Assembly (NCBI GenBank): GCA_900319985.1
Contig: ONQL01000022.1
Span: 1 to 44,859 of the forward strand
Length of the DNA: 44,859 bases
Direction: 5' to 3'
Source: an uncultured Methanobrevibacter sp.
Lineage (GTDB): Archaea; Methanobacteriota; Methanobacteria; Methanobacteriales; Methanobacteriaceae
Shown: positions 24,158-33,124 of the stretch, in pieces
Position numbering within the stretch: the stretch's first letter is position 1
Layout of the letters: each line of letters opens with the position of its first letter
Notes under the pieces: model-generated
The model's input: the letters and a program-made list of their open reading frames with translations, nothing else
Database searches by the model: none
Told to the model about the DNA's origin: nothing
Position numbers and translations under genes: made by a program

Positions 24158-24438
24158 TTTTAAAGGACTTGCTTGATTATTTCAATATTGAAGATAATCT
24201 TCCCGATTATCTTTTGGAACAGCCATTCAATGAAGTCTTTTTGGATGGCGATTTTGAAAAAACAGACGATACATATAAAATAGAGGTTACAACCCGCCAG
24301 GATGTCACCCACCAGATGTTCATAAGGCCTGGGGATGAATTTCCGCTAATCATAATGTCAGTATTGCCAAACGGCAACCTGAACGGAATGAAGTTCGGCC
24401 AGAACAAGGGTGATGTAACTTATATCAATGAGTTGTAA
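24154..24438 (+). CDS. Small hypothetical protein translationally coupled to the preceding gene
   Basis: 94 residues, soluble and acidic, starting at a TTG that overlaps the upstream stop (TTGA) with GGGG about 8 bases before. The body (DNLPDYLLEQPFNEVFLDGD; TTRQDVTHQMFIRPGDEFPL) suggests a small beta-rich fold. No cysteines, no membrane helix. Function not recognised. Co-expression with the anchored 105-residue protein suggests a joint role. Confidence 0.55.
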   Translation: MILKDLLDYFNIEDNLPDYLLEQPFNEVFLDGDFEKTDDTYKIEVTTRQDVTHQMFIRPGDEFPLIIMSVLPNGNLNGMKFGQNKGDVTYINEL

Positions 24439-24466
24439 ACCGCTATTTTTTCCTATTTTTTAACTA

Positions 24467-24480
24467 CTTTTATATAATAT
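24467..24480 (+). promoter_or_regulatory. TATA box of the purine operon
   Basis: CTTTTATATAATAT, about 55 bp before the purC ATG. The same sequence CTTTTATATAATA occurs in front of the HMG-CoA synthase gene (36698-36710), so it is probably a strong constitutive promoter form in this organism. Confidence 0.55.
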
Positions 24481-24527
24481 TTTAATCAAAAATTATAATA
24501 TAATAATTTAATAATTTTGTTGATATC

Positions 24528-25259
24528 ATGGACAAAAAAGAGTTAATTAACAGTGGAAAAGTGAAAAGCGTATTCACTACCGACGATGAAAATGCGGTCA
24601 TTATCGAGTTTAGAGACGATATGACTGCTGGTGATGGTGAAAGAAAAGAGGTAATGAACAAGAAAGGTTCATACAATGCAATAATCTCTTCCAAAATCTT
24701 CAAGGTCCTTGAGGAAAACGGCGTCAAGACCCAGTTCATTGACTTGCCAGAACCTAATGTGATGCTTGCAAAAAAGCTTGAAATGATTCCGATTGAAGTG
24801 ATTGTAAGAAACATAGCAACAGGCAGCCTTGTGCGCAAATATCCTATTGCAGACGGAACCAAGCTGGACCCTCCGATAGTGCAGATGGACTTTAAGGATG
24901 ATGAATATCATGATCCTATGCTCAATGATTCCATTATAAAAGCATTGGGAATAGCTAGCCAGGAAGAAATCGATATCCTCACTGAAAGGGCTTTAAAAAT
25001 CAATGAAATATTGACCAAGTTCTTCGAAGATGCAGGAATTATTCTGGTTGACTACAAAGTCGAATTCGGTAAGGACAAGAACGGCGAAATCCTTCTGGGC
25101 GATGAGATATCTCCTGACGGATGCAGATTATGGGACAGCGAAACCTTGGAAATGCTTGACAAGGAACTGTTTAGAAAAGGTAAGGACAGCGAAGTTATGG
25201 ACGCTTATGTGGAAGTATACAACAGAATTATTCCCGACGATGAAAAATTTGATTTTTAG
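24528..25259 (+). CDS. purC: Phosphoribosylaminoimidazole-succinocarboxamide synthase
   Basis: SAICAR synthetase, which joins aspartate to CAIR with ATP in purine synthesis. 243 residues, normal length. Visible motifs: KKELINSGKVKSVFTTDDEN at the N-terminus, FRDDMTAGDGERKE (nucleotide site), IPIEVIVRNIATGSLVRKYP, and LVDYKVEFGKDKNGEILLGD followed by EISPDGCRLWD. It heads a run purC-purS-purQ with a 9-bp gap to purS. Confidence 0.95.
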   Translation: MDKKELINSGKVKSVFTTDDENAVIIEFRDDMTAGDGERKEVMNKKGSYNAIISSKIFKVLEENGVKTQFIDLPEPNVMLAKKLEMIPIEVIVRNIATGSLVRKYPIADGTKLDPPIVQMDFKDDEYHDPMLNDSIIKALGIASQEEIDILTERALKINEILTKFFEDAGIILVDYKVEFGKDKNGEILLGDEISPDGCRLWDSETLEMLDKELFRKGKDSEVMDAYVEVYNRIIPDDEKFDF

Positions 25260-25268
25260 GTGATGTGG

Positions 25269-25535
25269 ATGTTATTTGATATTGAAGTTAAAATTTCTCT
25301 TAAAAGCGGTATGTTAAACCCTGAAGCAACAACAATCGAAAGGTCTCTTGAATTACTAGGTTATGACGTAAACAATGTCAAAACCGTTGAAACCATTAAA
25401 TTCCAAATGGAAGGCGAAGATAGGGAAGTAATCAGAGAAAATGTCACTGACATGTGTGAAAGACTGCTCTGTAATCCTGTAATTCATGACTATAAGATTA
25501 ATGTTATTCCACAGAATATGGCTTGTGGCAAATAG
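25269..25535 (+). CDS. purS: Phosphoribosylformylglycinamidine synthase subunit PurS
   Basis: The small structural subunit of the archaeal/Gram-positive three-part FGAM synthase, which bridges PurL and PurQ. 88 residues beginning MLFDIEVKISLKSGMLNPEA, with the PurS ending CERLLCNPVIHDYKI. ATG 25269 is preferred over GTG 25260 because AGGTGATG (about 25258-25265) is then positioned as its ribosome site. purQ starts 10 bp downstream; purL is not in this window. Confidence 0.92.
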   Translation: MLFDIEVKISLKSGMLNPEATTIERSLELLGYDVNNVKTVETIKFQMEGEDREVIRENVTDMCERLLCNPVIHDYKINVIPQNMACGK

Positions 25536-25545
25536 GGGGATTCAA

Positions 25546-26190
25546 ATGAAAATTGGAGTAATTAGATTTCCGGGAACAAACTGTGACAGGGATGTTGCAA
25601 AAGCTGTCGAACTGGCTGGCCTCACTCCCGAGTATGTCTGGTGGAGTGAAGAGAAGCTCACTGATTATGACGGCATCGTCATTCCTGGCGGATTTTCATA
25701 TGGTGATTACTTGAGGGCTGGTGCAATGGCTTCCATTACACCGGTAATTGATGGAATCAAAGAATTGGTCAAAGAGGAAAAGCCGGTTTTGGGAATTTGT
25801 AACGGAGCTCAGATTTTAGGCGAAATAGGTCTTGTTCCAGGTATTTTCATAACAAATGAATATCCGAAATTCAACTGTGAATGGGTGGATTTGAAAGTCG
25901 CCACCTCCAGAACACCTTTTACAAAAGCGTTTAAAACCAGTCAGACAATATCCCTTCCTATTGCTCATGCTGAAGGAAGATTTTATACAGAAGACATTGA
26001 CCTTTTAAAAGATCAGGACCAAATAGTATTGCAGTTTGAAGGAAAAAATCCTAACGGATCAATGGAAGCTATTACAAGCGTATGTGATGAATCCGGTCTT
26101 GTCTGTGCTATGATGCCTCATCCTGAAAGGGCCTGTGAGGAACTCTTCGGTTCTGATGATGGTTTGAACTTCTTTAAGGGATTTTTATAA
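25546..26190 (+). CDS. purQ: Phosphoribosylformylglycinamidine synthase subunit PurQ
   Basis: The glutaminase subunit that supplies ammonia to FGAM synthase. 214 residues starting MKIGVIRFPGTNCDRDVAKA; nucleophile C85 in VLGICNGAQIL, oxyanion segment PGGFSYGDYLRAGA, and the catalytic His/Glu in MMPHPERA near the C-terminus. AGGGGG upstream at about 25534-25539 fixes the start at 25546, inside a longer open frame that begins in purS. Tightly linked to purS. Confidence 0.95.
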   Translation: MKIGVIRFPGTNCDRDVAKAVELAGLTPEYVWWSEEKLTDYDGIVIPGGFSYGDYLRAGAMASITPVIDGIKELVKEEKPVLGICNGAQILGEIGLVPGIFITNEYPKFNCEWVDLKVATSRTPFTKAFKTSQTISLPIAHAEGRFYTEDIDLLKDQDQIVLQFEGKNPNGSMEAITSVCDESGLVCAMMPHPERACEELFGSDDGLNFFKGFL

Positions 26191-26199
26191 AGTGATATA

Positions 26200-26916
26200 A
26201 TGGTAGTTTATTTAATTGGTGCAGGCCCTGGAGATGCTGATTTAATAACTCTTAAAGCTGTGAAAGCACTGAACAAGGCTGATGTTGTTTTATACGATTA
26301 TCTGGCCAATGACGAAATATTGGAACATGCTCCTGAAGATGCCGAAAAAATATATGTCGGCAAAAAGGCAGGGGAGCATTATAAAACACAGGATGAAATC
26401 AACGATTTGATTGTTGAGCAGGCTCAAAATCATGAAAATGTGGTTCGCCTTAAAGGGGGAGACCCTTTCGTATTCGGTCGGGGCGGAGAAGAAATATTGG
26501 CTTTAATGGAACATGATATCAAATTTGAAGTAATTCCGGGCGTAACTTCAGCAATTGGAGCGCCAACTTCTTTAGGACTACCGGTAACTCACCGTGCAGT
26601 AGCTACTTCAGTTACCCTTGTCACTGGACATGAAGACCCGACAAAACCTGAAAGCCAGGTTCATTGGGATTATACTGCCGATACCCTAATTATATTGATG
26701 GGCATTGGAAATATAAAGGAAAATACTTCTGAAATAATGAAATATCGTTCACCCGACACTCCGGTTTGTGCGGTTGAAAGCGGAACCCTTCCGGATGAAA
26801 ATGTCGTATTTGGAACATTGGGTGATATTTCAGATAAAAAGATTAACACTCCGGCTATTTTAATAATAGGGGATGTTGTAAATCTTTACAAGGATATTTA
26901 TGATTATCAAAGGTGA
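26200..26916 (+). CDS. cobA: Uroporphyrinogen-III C-methyltransferase
   Basis: SUMT methylates uroporphyrinogen III at C2 and C7 to give precorrin-2, the entry to siroheme, cobamides and F430. 238 residues, single-domain form. Motifs VYLIGAGPGDADLITLKAVK (3-22), VVRLKGGDPFVFGRGGEE (about 79-96), VIPGVTSAIGAP and PVTHRAVATSVTLVTGH are characteristic. It is downstream of purQ by 9 bp, and 4 bp before glmS. Its substrate is the product of the hemD gene at the window start. Confidence 0.95.
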   Translation: MVVYLIGAGPGDADLITLKAVKALNKADVVLYDYLANDEILEHAPEDAEKIYVGKKAGEHYKTQDEINDLIVEQAQNHENVVRLKGGDPFVFGRGGEEILALMEHDIKFEVIPGVTSAIGAPTSLGLPVTHRAVATSVTLVTGHEDPTKPESQVHWDYTADTLIILMGIGNIKENTSEIMKYRSPDTPVCAVESGTLPDENVVFGTLGDISDKKINTPAILIIGDVVNLYKDIYDYQR

Positions 26917-26920
26917 TTAG

Positions 26921-28705
26921 ATGTGTGGAATTGTAGGTTGTATATTAAAAGAGGAGGATGATGTAGCGCCGATTCTTTTTGATTGTATCTCCAAACTGGA
27001 ATACAGGGGATATGATTCAATAGGTCTGGCTACTTTTGCAGATGGTGCTATACATATTAAAAAAGACAAAGGAAAGATTGAGGAAGTCGACAGGAAACTG
27101 GACCTGAATGATATGCCGGGCAATTTCGGTATTGCTCATGTCCGCTGGGCAACTCATGGAGATCCTTCAAAATTGAATTCACACCCTCATATTGATGAAG
27201 ATAACACAATAGCTGTTGTTCACAATGGAATCATTGAAAACTATTTGGAAATTAAGGAAAAACTGACTCTTGAAGGCCATGTGTTCAAATCAGATACTGA
27301 CACTGAAGTCATTCCTCATCTCATTCAAAAGTTTATGGATGAGAAGTTTGATTTGGAGCATGCCGTTAGAAAAACCATCGATGTCATTGAAGGAGCATAT
27401 GCAATTGCTGCCATAAGCAAGAGTGAACCTGATAAAATCGTTGCAACACGTAAGGATTCACCATTGATTGTAGGTATTGGTGATGAGGGCTATTATCTTG
27501 CATCCGATTCTCCGGCTATTTTGAAATACGCAAGAGACATTATTTATCCTGAAAAGGGAGAAATAGTCATTTTGGATAAGGACGGTGTTGTTGTCCATGA
27601 TGAGTTCGACAATGTGGTCAACAAGGAAATAGATACAATTAACTGGACACCTGAAATGGCTGAAAAGGAAGGCTATGACCATTTCATGATTAAGGAAATC
27701 AATGAACAGGCAACAGCAGTCAGAAATACCCTTACACAAAAGGACAATATTCAGGAAATAATCGATGATGTGGGTGATATTCAAAGGATATGTTTTGTTG
27801 CATGCGGAACATCATATCACGCTTCATTGACCGGAAAATATCTGATAGAATCTCTTGCGGGAGTTCCGACAGATGTTATCCTTGCTTCTGAGTTCAAGTA
27901 TTCTGCAAATACTCTAAATGATGACACACTGGTGGTATTCATTTCACAGTCAGGTGAAACTGCAGATTCCCTTAAGGCACTGGACGTGGCCAATCAGACA
28001 TCCAAGACATTGGGTATTGTAAATGTTGCAGGTTCATCCATTACAAGAAGGGCTCAATATGTAATTCAAACTCAGGCAGGTCCTGAAATTGGAGTTGCAG
28101 CAACAAAAACCTATGTGGCTCAGTTGACTTCAATCTATCTGTTTGCCGCTTTGTTTTCTAAAAATATTGAACTTCTAAAAGAAATTGAAAAGGTTCCTGA
28201 TTTCATAGATGAGGCTCTCGAGGACACTGAGCTTATCGAGGAAATTTCCAAAAGATACAATTATGCCCGTGATTTCTTCTATCTTGGAAGAGGCTACTCT
28301 TATCCGACAGCTTTGGAAGGGGCATTGAAACTTAAGGAAATCACTTACATTCATGGTGAAGGTTACGCTGCAGGAGAACTCAAACATGGTCCTTTGGCTT
28401 TGATTGATGAAGGAATACCTGTTGTGGTGGTTATTCCTCCTGGAGACAATTACAGAAAAACCATGAGCAATATGGAGGAAGTAAAGTCACGGGGAGCTAA
28501 TGTGCTTGCAATTGGTGCTGGAAATGATGAATCACTGAAGGCCAAGGCAGATACAGTTATTCCAATCAATGGTGAAGTCAAAGAGATTATCGCACCTCTG
28601 GTTTATATCGTGCCGCTGCAGTTGATTGCATATTATATTACAGTTGAAAAGGGTCACGATCCAGACAAACCGAAAAATCTGGCAAAATGTGTGACCGTAG
28701 AATAA
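26921..28705 (+). CDS. glmS: Glutamine-fructose-6-phosphate aminotransferase
   Basis: Makes glucosamine-6-phosphate, the first step to UDP-GlcNAc and hence to pseudomurein, glycans and the pse pathway. 594 residues. The N-terminal glutaminase domain begins MCGIVGCILKEEDDVAPIL with nucleophile C2 and HVRWATHGDP; two SIS domains follow (VACGTSYHASLTGKYLIESL; SQSGETADSLKAL; GRGYSYPTALEGALKLKEIT), ending in the conserved GHDPDKPKNLAKCVTVE. It is the last gene of the run; a T-rich tract at about 28707-28740 may terminate. Confidence 0.96.
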   Translation: MCGIVGCILKEEDDVAPILFDCISKLEYRGYDSIGLATFADGAIHIKKDKGKIEEVDRKLDLNDMPGNFGIAHVRWATHGDPSKLNSHPHIDEDNTIAVVHNGIIENYLEIKEKLTLEGHVFKSDTDTEVIPHLIQKFMDEKFDLEHAVRKTIDVIEGAYAIAAISKSEPDKIVATRKDSPLIVGIGDEGYYLASDSPAILKYARDIIYPEKGEIVILDKDGVVVHDEFDNVVNKEIDTINWTPEMAEKEGYDHFMIKEINEQATAVRNTLTQKDNIQEIIDDVGDIQRICFVACGTSYHASLTGKYLIESLAGVPTDVILASEFKYSANTLNDDTLVVFISQSGETADSLKALDVANQTSKTLGIVNVAGSSITRRAQYVIQTQAGPEIGVAATKTYVAQLTSIYLFAALFSKNIELLKEIEKVPDFIDEALEDTELIEEISKRYNYARDFFYLGRGYSYPTALEGALKLKEITYIHGEGYAAGELKHGPLALIDEGIPVVVVIPPGDNYRKTMSNMEEVKSRGANVLAIGAGNDESLKAKADTVIPINGEVKEIIAPLVYIVPLQLIAYYITVEKGHDPDKPKNLAKCVTVE

Positions 28706-29091
28706 GGTTTTTTCAAAATCTTATCTATTCTTTATTTTTTTCATTCAATATGGATTTAAACAAATTTAATTGATTATTTTTAATAATCCAATAATTTCAT
28801 TGTGTTCTTTTTTATTTCAAAGTTATATGTTCATTAGTTTTCTTGTTTGGTGATTATAATTTTTTATTACTTTTATTTAATAAAATTGATATAATGTTAT
28901 TGGTTTTTAATTAAATTTTGTCTTTTGATAGTATTTTTACTTATTTTAATTTTTTTATTTCATTTATAAGAATGTATGTGCTTATTTTTTATAAATTAAG
29001 CTTTTTTATGCTTTTTTCCATAAACAAAAGCTTTTTATAAGAAAAGTGACTTATGATTATGTACGAACAAATGTTAGATGGAGTTAACGTT
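28706..29091. other. Intergenic gap with promoter of the Ig-repeat protein
   Basis: Very T-rich. AAGCTTTTT occurs twice (about 28998-29006 and 29029-29037); the second leads into TTTTTATAAG (29031-29041), a TATA-like element about 55 bp upstream of the ATG at 29092. A GGAG ribosome site lies near 29080. No gene is seen. Confidence 0.45.
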
Positions 29092-30981
29092 ATGTTTAAT
29101 AATAAAATTAAAATATTTTTGATAACTCTGGTTTTCATGTTGTCAATTTCAGCAGTTGCTGCTGTAGAGTCAAATACTACTGATGACGTGATTGCTGGGG
29201 AAGTCGATGAAGAACCTCCTTCGGGTGTTGTTCGGGATGTTTCCAATGATAAAAGCATTGGAGTAACTAATGACGATCTTGAAAAATCCGATGGAGTTTA
29301 TGAGTTAAGTGGTAACGATTTGAAGATGTACTACAAGAACGGATCTTCTTATGACGTTACTTTGCTAAAAGATTCAAAACCTGTTAAAAATGCATCATTA
29401 TCCGTTGTTCTTAATGGTGTTACTTATAAAAAGGTTACTAATAATTTAGGTAAAGTGTCCATTCCAATTAATTTGAAAGTTGGAAGCTATGTTGTTTCTA
29501 CCACTTATGACAATATTAATGTTAAGAATAACATTAAAGTGTTGCCGGTAATAGTTTCCGGCAAGGATATTACTACAACATACAAGAGTACCGCAAAATA
29601 TTCTCCTAAGTTTTTAGACGGTAAAGGCAAACCGTTGGCTAATAAAAATGTTAAATTCAAAGTAAACGGCAAAACCTATACCAAGAAAACAAATGCTAAA
29701 GGTATTGCTTCATTCAGTATCTCTAGTTTGAAGGTTGGTACTTTCACTATCTATGCAATTCATCCTAACGGATATTCAATATCAAATAAGATTGTTGTAA
29801 AACATTCAGTTGTTGCATCAAACCTTGTAAAACATTATGGAAGTTACAAAAAGTTCTCAGCAACTTTCTACGGTAAAAATGGAAAACCATTGGCAAATAA
29901 ATATATTCAGTTTTACCGTAAAGGAGACTACTTCAATGTTAAAACCAATTCAAAAGGTGTTGCATCAATTACCGTTATTTCCTCCCCACAAACATTTAAG
30001 ATGATTTCAATAAACCCTGAAACAGGTCAGAAATTGGGCAGGAATGTAACAATTTTGTCAACTTTATCTGCTAGCAAAGTTTCAACATTTTCAGATAAAA
30101 CCACTGCATTTAAAGTTAAACTTTATAAAGATGAGAAATTAGTCAAAAACGCTAAAGTATATGTTTATATCAAGGGAGTCAGAAAAACCGGTAAAACCGA
30201 TGCGAATGGAATTGCTAGTGTTAATTTCAAGTTAAATAAGGGAACTTATACATTCACATCAGTAGACCCTTACACAGGCCATTCTATCAGAACCAAAGTA
30301 ACGGTCAAATTGGCTTCCATATTGGCTTATACTAAAAATACATATGAGAATTCAGAGACAACCTATACTGCTACCCTTTTAAATCAGGACGGCAGCCTTG
30401 CAAAAAACACAAATATGCAAATGACACTTGACGGTAAAACATACACTGTCAAAACCAATGTAAAAGGTGTTGCAAGCTTGACCTTCTCATTAAAAGAGGG
30501 TACCTACAAAATAATTTGTAAGGATTTAAGCACAGGATACTCCAAAACCTGTACTATAAATGTAAATGGTCCTATTGTGGGCATTAAATTTGATGCGAAT
30601 GGTGTTTCCGAAGACGGAACAATGCTTTTGGTGGTTGGTAGACCATCTGCTGTTGGTGAAGAATCCAAATACGGTTATACTTTCTATAAAACCTTGTTTG
30701 AAAGGACTTGTCCATACTGTGGCGGCCATAATCTTTACTGGAGCATTTTCTGGGCAGGCAATGAATATGGTGACGGAGGTATTTTCCCTGGAACCGGAAG
30801 ATATGAAACCGGTAGTGCAGAAGGAAATATTTTCTGTGACGATTGTGACTGTGACTTCTCAATATTCGGTCATGAGCATGTTTGGAGCAATCCAATGTAC
30901 TTAAAAGTTCTTGATGGACCTCATAAGTCCTCAAAAGAAGAAGCATATGCTTTAAAAAGTGGAAATTATGTTTTGTCATAA
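29092..30981 (+). CDS. Secreted Ig-like repeat protein with a C-terminal zinc-ribbon-like domain
   Basis: An adhesin-like surface protein of 629 residues. The ATG at 29092 is chosen because it opens a signal peptide (KIKIFLITLVFMLSISAVAA). After an acidic linker come five Ig-like repeats of about 80-90 residues, each with a strand pair of the type GKPLANKNVKFKVNGKTYTK, then KTNAKGIASFSI and a G-T-Y/F strand. The C-terminal 120 residues are different: CPYCGG and CDDCDCDFSIFGHEH about 40 residues apart could bind zinc. No transmembrane or sortase-like anchor is visible. Its stop overlaps convergently with the MnmC gene end by 16 bp. Likely cell-wall or host contact; ligand unknown. Confidence 0.82.
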   Translation: MFNNKIKIFLITLVFMLSISAVAAVESNTTDDVIAGEVDEEPPSGVVRDVSNDKSIGVTNDDLEKSDGVYELSGNDLKMYYKNGSSYDVTLLKDSKPVKNASLSVVLNGVTYKKVTNNLGKVSIPINLKVGSYVVSTTYDNINVKNNIKVLPVIVSGKDITTTYKSTAKYSPKFLDGKGKPLANKNVKFKVNGKTYTKKTNAKGIASFSISSLKVGTFTIYAIHPNGYSISNKIVVKHSVVASNLVKHYGSYKKFSATFYGKNGKPLANKYIQFYRKGDYFNVKTNSKGVASITVISSPQTFKMISINPETGQKLGRNVTILSTLSASKVSTFSDKTTAFKVKLYKDEKLVKNAKVYVYIKGVRKTGKTDANGIASVNFKLNKGTYTFTSVDPYTGHSIRTKVTVKLASILAYTKNTYENSETTYTATLLNQDGSLAKNTNMQMTLDGKTYTVKTNVKGVASLTFSLKEGTYKIICKDLSTGYSKTCTINVNGPIVGIKFDANGVSEDGTMLLVVGRPSAVGEESKYGYTFYKTLFERTCPYCGGHNLYWSIFWAGNEYGDGGIFPGTGRYETGSAEGNIFCDDCDCDFSIFGHEHVWSNPMYLKVLDGPHKSSKEEAYALKSGNYVLS

Positions 30982-30986
30982 TTTCC
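30961..30986. terminator. Bidirectional terminator inside two overlapping gene ends
   Basis: GGAAATTATG and CATAATTTCC form a perfect 10-bp stem with a 6-base loop. The plus strand is followed by a T tract (30995-31003), the minus strand by TTTTTAAAG. The hairpin codes for the last residues of both convergent genes (SGNYVLS on plus, SGNYDKT on minus). Confidence 0.8.
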
Positions 30987-32189
30987 TGATTTAACTTTTT
31001 TTAATTTTTCTTTCATATCCAAAATTCTGTTTCTTGAATTGTTTTTTTCGTCCTGTTTTTTTGAATAGTTGTTTTCGCATTCGACAATGTAAAACGCTTC
31101 GTCTGAAGTTGTTGATGGTATGTTCATTTTCGCCAGATTGCGTTCCACACGTCTTTTAAGTTTTTCGTCATCCATTTCGCATGCTAAAAATATCGGTGTT
31201 TTAACGGCTGATGAAATTTTTGTGGTGTGGCGTGCTTCGTGTCTTTCCTCTGTTCTTTTTTCCAATATGTAATCTCCGCTGTTGTTTAGGTTGGGGTCTC
31301 TAAATGGAATTCCAACATCTGACAGTGCAATTCTTATCTCATCATTTTTCGGAAGCGCAGTATCAAGCATCAGAGGATTTGGACTTGCCAGTGTTCCCCC
31401 CTGTTTTCTTCCGAATATCGGACCTTGGCCTATGTAGAAGTCGGATTCGATAAATGCATCTCTGACAGGTGCGGAGGAAGTGTATGTCGCCACAATTCCG
31501 TCATCCTTTATGACTCTTCTGAATTGTCTGAAAAATTCAAGTGAAAACAATTCCGGAGCCATATTCTGTGAAAACGGATCAAGGAATATCGCATCATAGG
31601 TGTCATCTTCAAGTTTCTGGACGGTTTGTCTTGCATCTTCAATGTAGACACTGATGTCAATATTTTCTGGAATTTCTGCGCTCTCCAGGCTCAATGTTGC
31701 ATAATCCTGTTTGATGAGTTCATCCTCAATGGCTTTTTTGGTAATGTCATGTGCCTTGATCGGTGAGGGAACCAAAAGACCGCATGCAAGCGTTGCATGG
31801 GATATTTCAACCATGTCTATTGAAAGTTTGGAGTCAGTTTCATGCTTTAAAAAGTCATCTATTGCTGCTGATGAATTGTAGCCGAGTCCTGCACATATGT
31901 CTAGAATCGCAATGTCTTCATCATAGCTGAACTTCATGGGCTTGATAAATTTCTCAAATGACTCACTTATTGCTCCGGTAGATGTATGTAATGTTTCAAT
32001 TTTATGATTTATTTCCTTCGAGTTAATAGAATATGATCCATCATCTGTTAAAACAAAATAATCTTTGTAAGTATTAAAAAAATTAACTCTTCCTTCATTA
32101 TTTCGACTACTTTTTTCTGAGTCAAAACATGAATTCACTAAATCGAAAATATCGTCATTAATTATTCTGGCATTGTCTTCATAACTCAT
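30966..32189 (-). CDS. MnmC-family SAM-dependent methyltransferase
   Basis: 407 residues. The middle carries a Rossmann methyltransferase: AILDICAGLGYNSSAAIDDF (SAM motif I, about 95-114), VEISHATLACGLL, and IFLDPFSQNMAPELFSLEFF with the LDPFSP-like active-site motif typical of the MnmC methyltransferase domain (DUF752), which completes mnm5s2U34 of tRNA. The N-terminal 80 residues include the YFVLTDDGSYS motif shared with MnmC proteins. The C-terminal 100 residues are lysine-rich and atypical, perhaps RNA-binding. The oxidoreductase domain of bacterial MnmC is absent. A tRNA-modifying role is inferred from the family. Confidence 0.82.
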   Translation of the reverse strand: MSYEDNARIINDDIFDLVNSCFDSEKSSRNNEGRVNFFNTYKDYFVLTDDGSYSINSKEINHKIETLHTSTGAISESFEKFIKPMKFSYDEDIAILDICAGLGYNSSAAIDDFLKHETDSKLSIDMVEISHATLACGLLVPSPIKAHDITKKAIEDELIKQDYATLSLESAEIPENIDISVYIEDARQTVQKLEDDTYDAIFLDPFSQNMAPELFSLEFFRQFRRVIKDDGIVATYTSSAPVRDAFIESDFYIGQGPIFGRKQGGTLASPNPLMLDTALPKNDEIRIALSDVGIPFRDPNLNNSGDYILEKRTEERHEARHTTKISSAVKTPIFLACEMDDEKLKRRVERNLAKMNIPSTTSDEAFYIVECENNYSKKQDEKNNSRNRILDMKEKLKKVKSGNYDKT

Positions 32190-33099
32190 TTTATCAATAG
32201 AAAATTTTGTTTTTTTTAATATTTATCTTTGAAGTGGTTTTAATCAAAATTTGATTTTTTATAATTTTTTCTATTAATCGAACGGGAACGGGTCGATATT
32301 GAAAAATAGTGGTTTATATTCGAAGCATTTTTAAATTCTTTGATTTAATAGCGTTGTTTTTCTAGATTTGTGCATATTGTCATTGCAGGTATTCAATAAT
32401 TCTGATGAGGCATTTAAAATATTTCATGGAGATGAAATTCAAATCTCTGATGTAATCATCAGTCGTGTCATTTTTCTAAAATTTCTGATTCGATTTCAAA
32501 TGAATTATCTATATTGAATGGGTTGTCTGCTTTTGTTTTAATGATTGGGCTTTGATTTGGGCACATTTTTGCCTTTTCAGCTTTTAAATTTAAATTCAAA
32601 TTTCAGCTTTGTTTTTGCAATAATTCGAATCCTACATTCCATTTGTGATTAAAAAAGATTAAATTGCTTCTATTTTTGTTTTTTAATCATTTGTGGTTGG
32701 AATTAATTTTATTCATTTGGAAATCAAATCGCATTGATTTTTGCTGATTTTTGAAAAAGCTTGTTTATTTTGCTTATTTTATAGTTTGGGACTTTCTTAA
32801 TCCATTTCTTTTAAGCATTGTTTTTTGATTAAATTAAGAATTTTTCACTATTTTTTCAGTTAATTGGTTCATTATTGGCATAATTTTATTTAAAATAGTC
32901 ATATTTAATTATTTTTAGACAGATTTAAGGATTATACGTTAGATTTTATATTGTCATTGATTGGGTGGTGATGGTCTTTTTGATTGATTTTAAACTTTTC
33001 ATGGCTGATTTGGACAGGTTTTAGCCCTTTATTTTTTCTTCTTAAAATGCTTATTTTTCTTATTTTTTGGATATTTTTTCTTATTTTTCAATAAAAACA
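32190..33099. other. Long AT-rich gap upstream of the RNA candidate
   Basis: About 900 bp without any credible open frame on either strand. Highly T-rich, with no repeat array or insertion sequence recognised. Together with the following structured stretch it forms the longest gene-free region of the window. Confidence 0.5.
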
Positions 33100-33107
33100 T
33101 TTATATA
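33100..33107 (+). promoter_or_regulatory. TATA box of the candidate RNA gene
   Basis: TTTATATA, preceded by an A-rich B-recognition-like AAAACA. It predicts a transcript start near 33128-33130, just before the structured stretch. It is separate from the tgtA promoter at 33620. Confidence 0.55.
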
Positions 33108-33124
33108 TGACTTATTTCATAATA

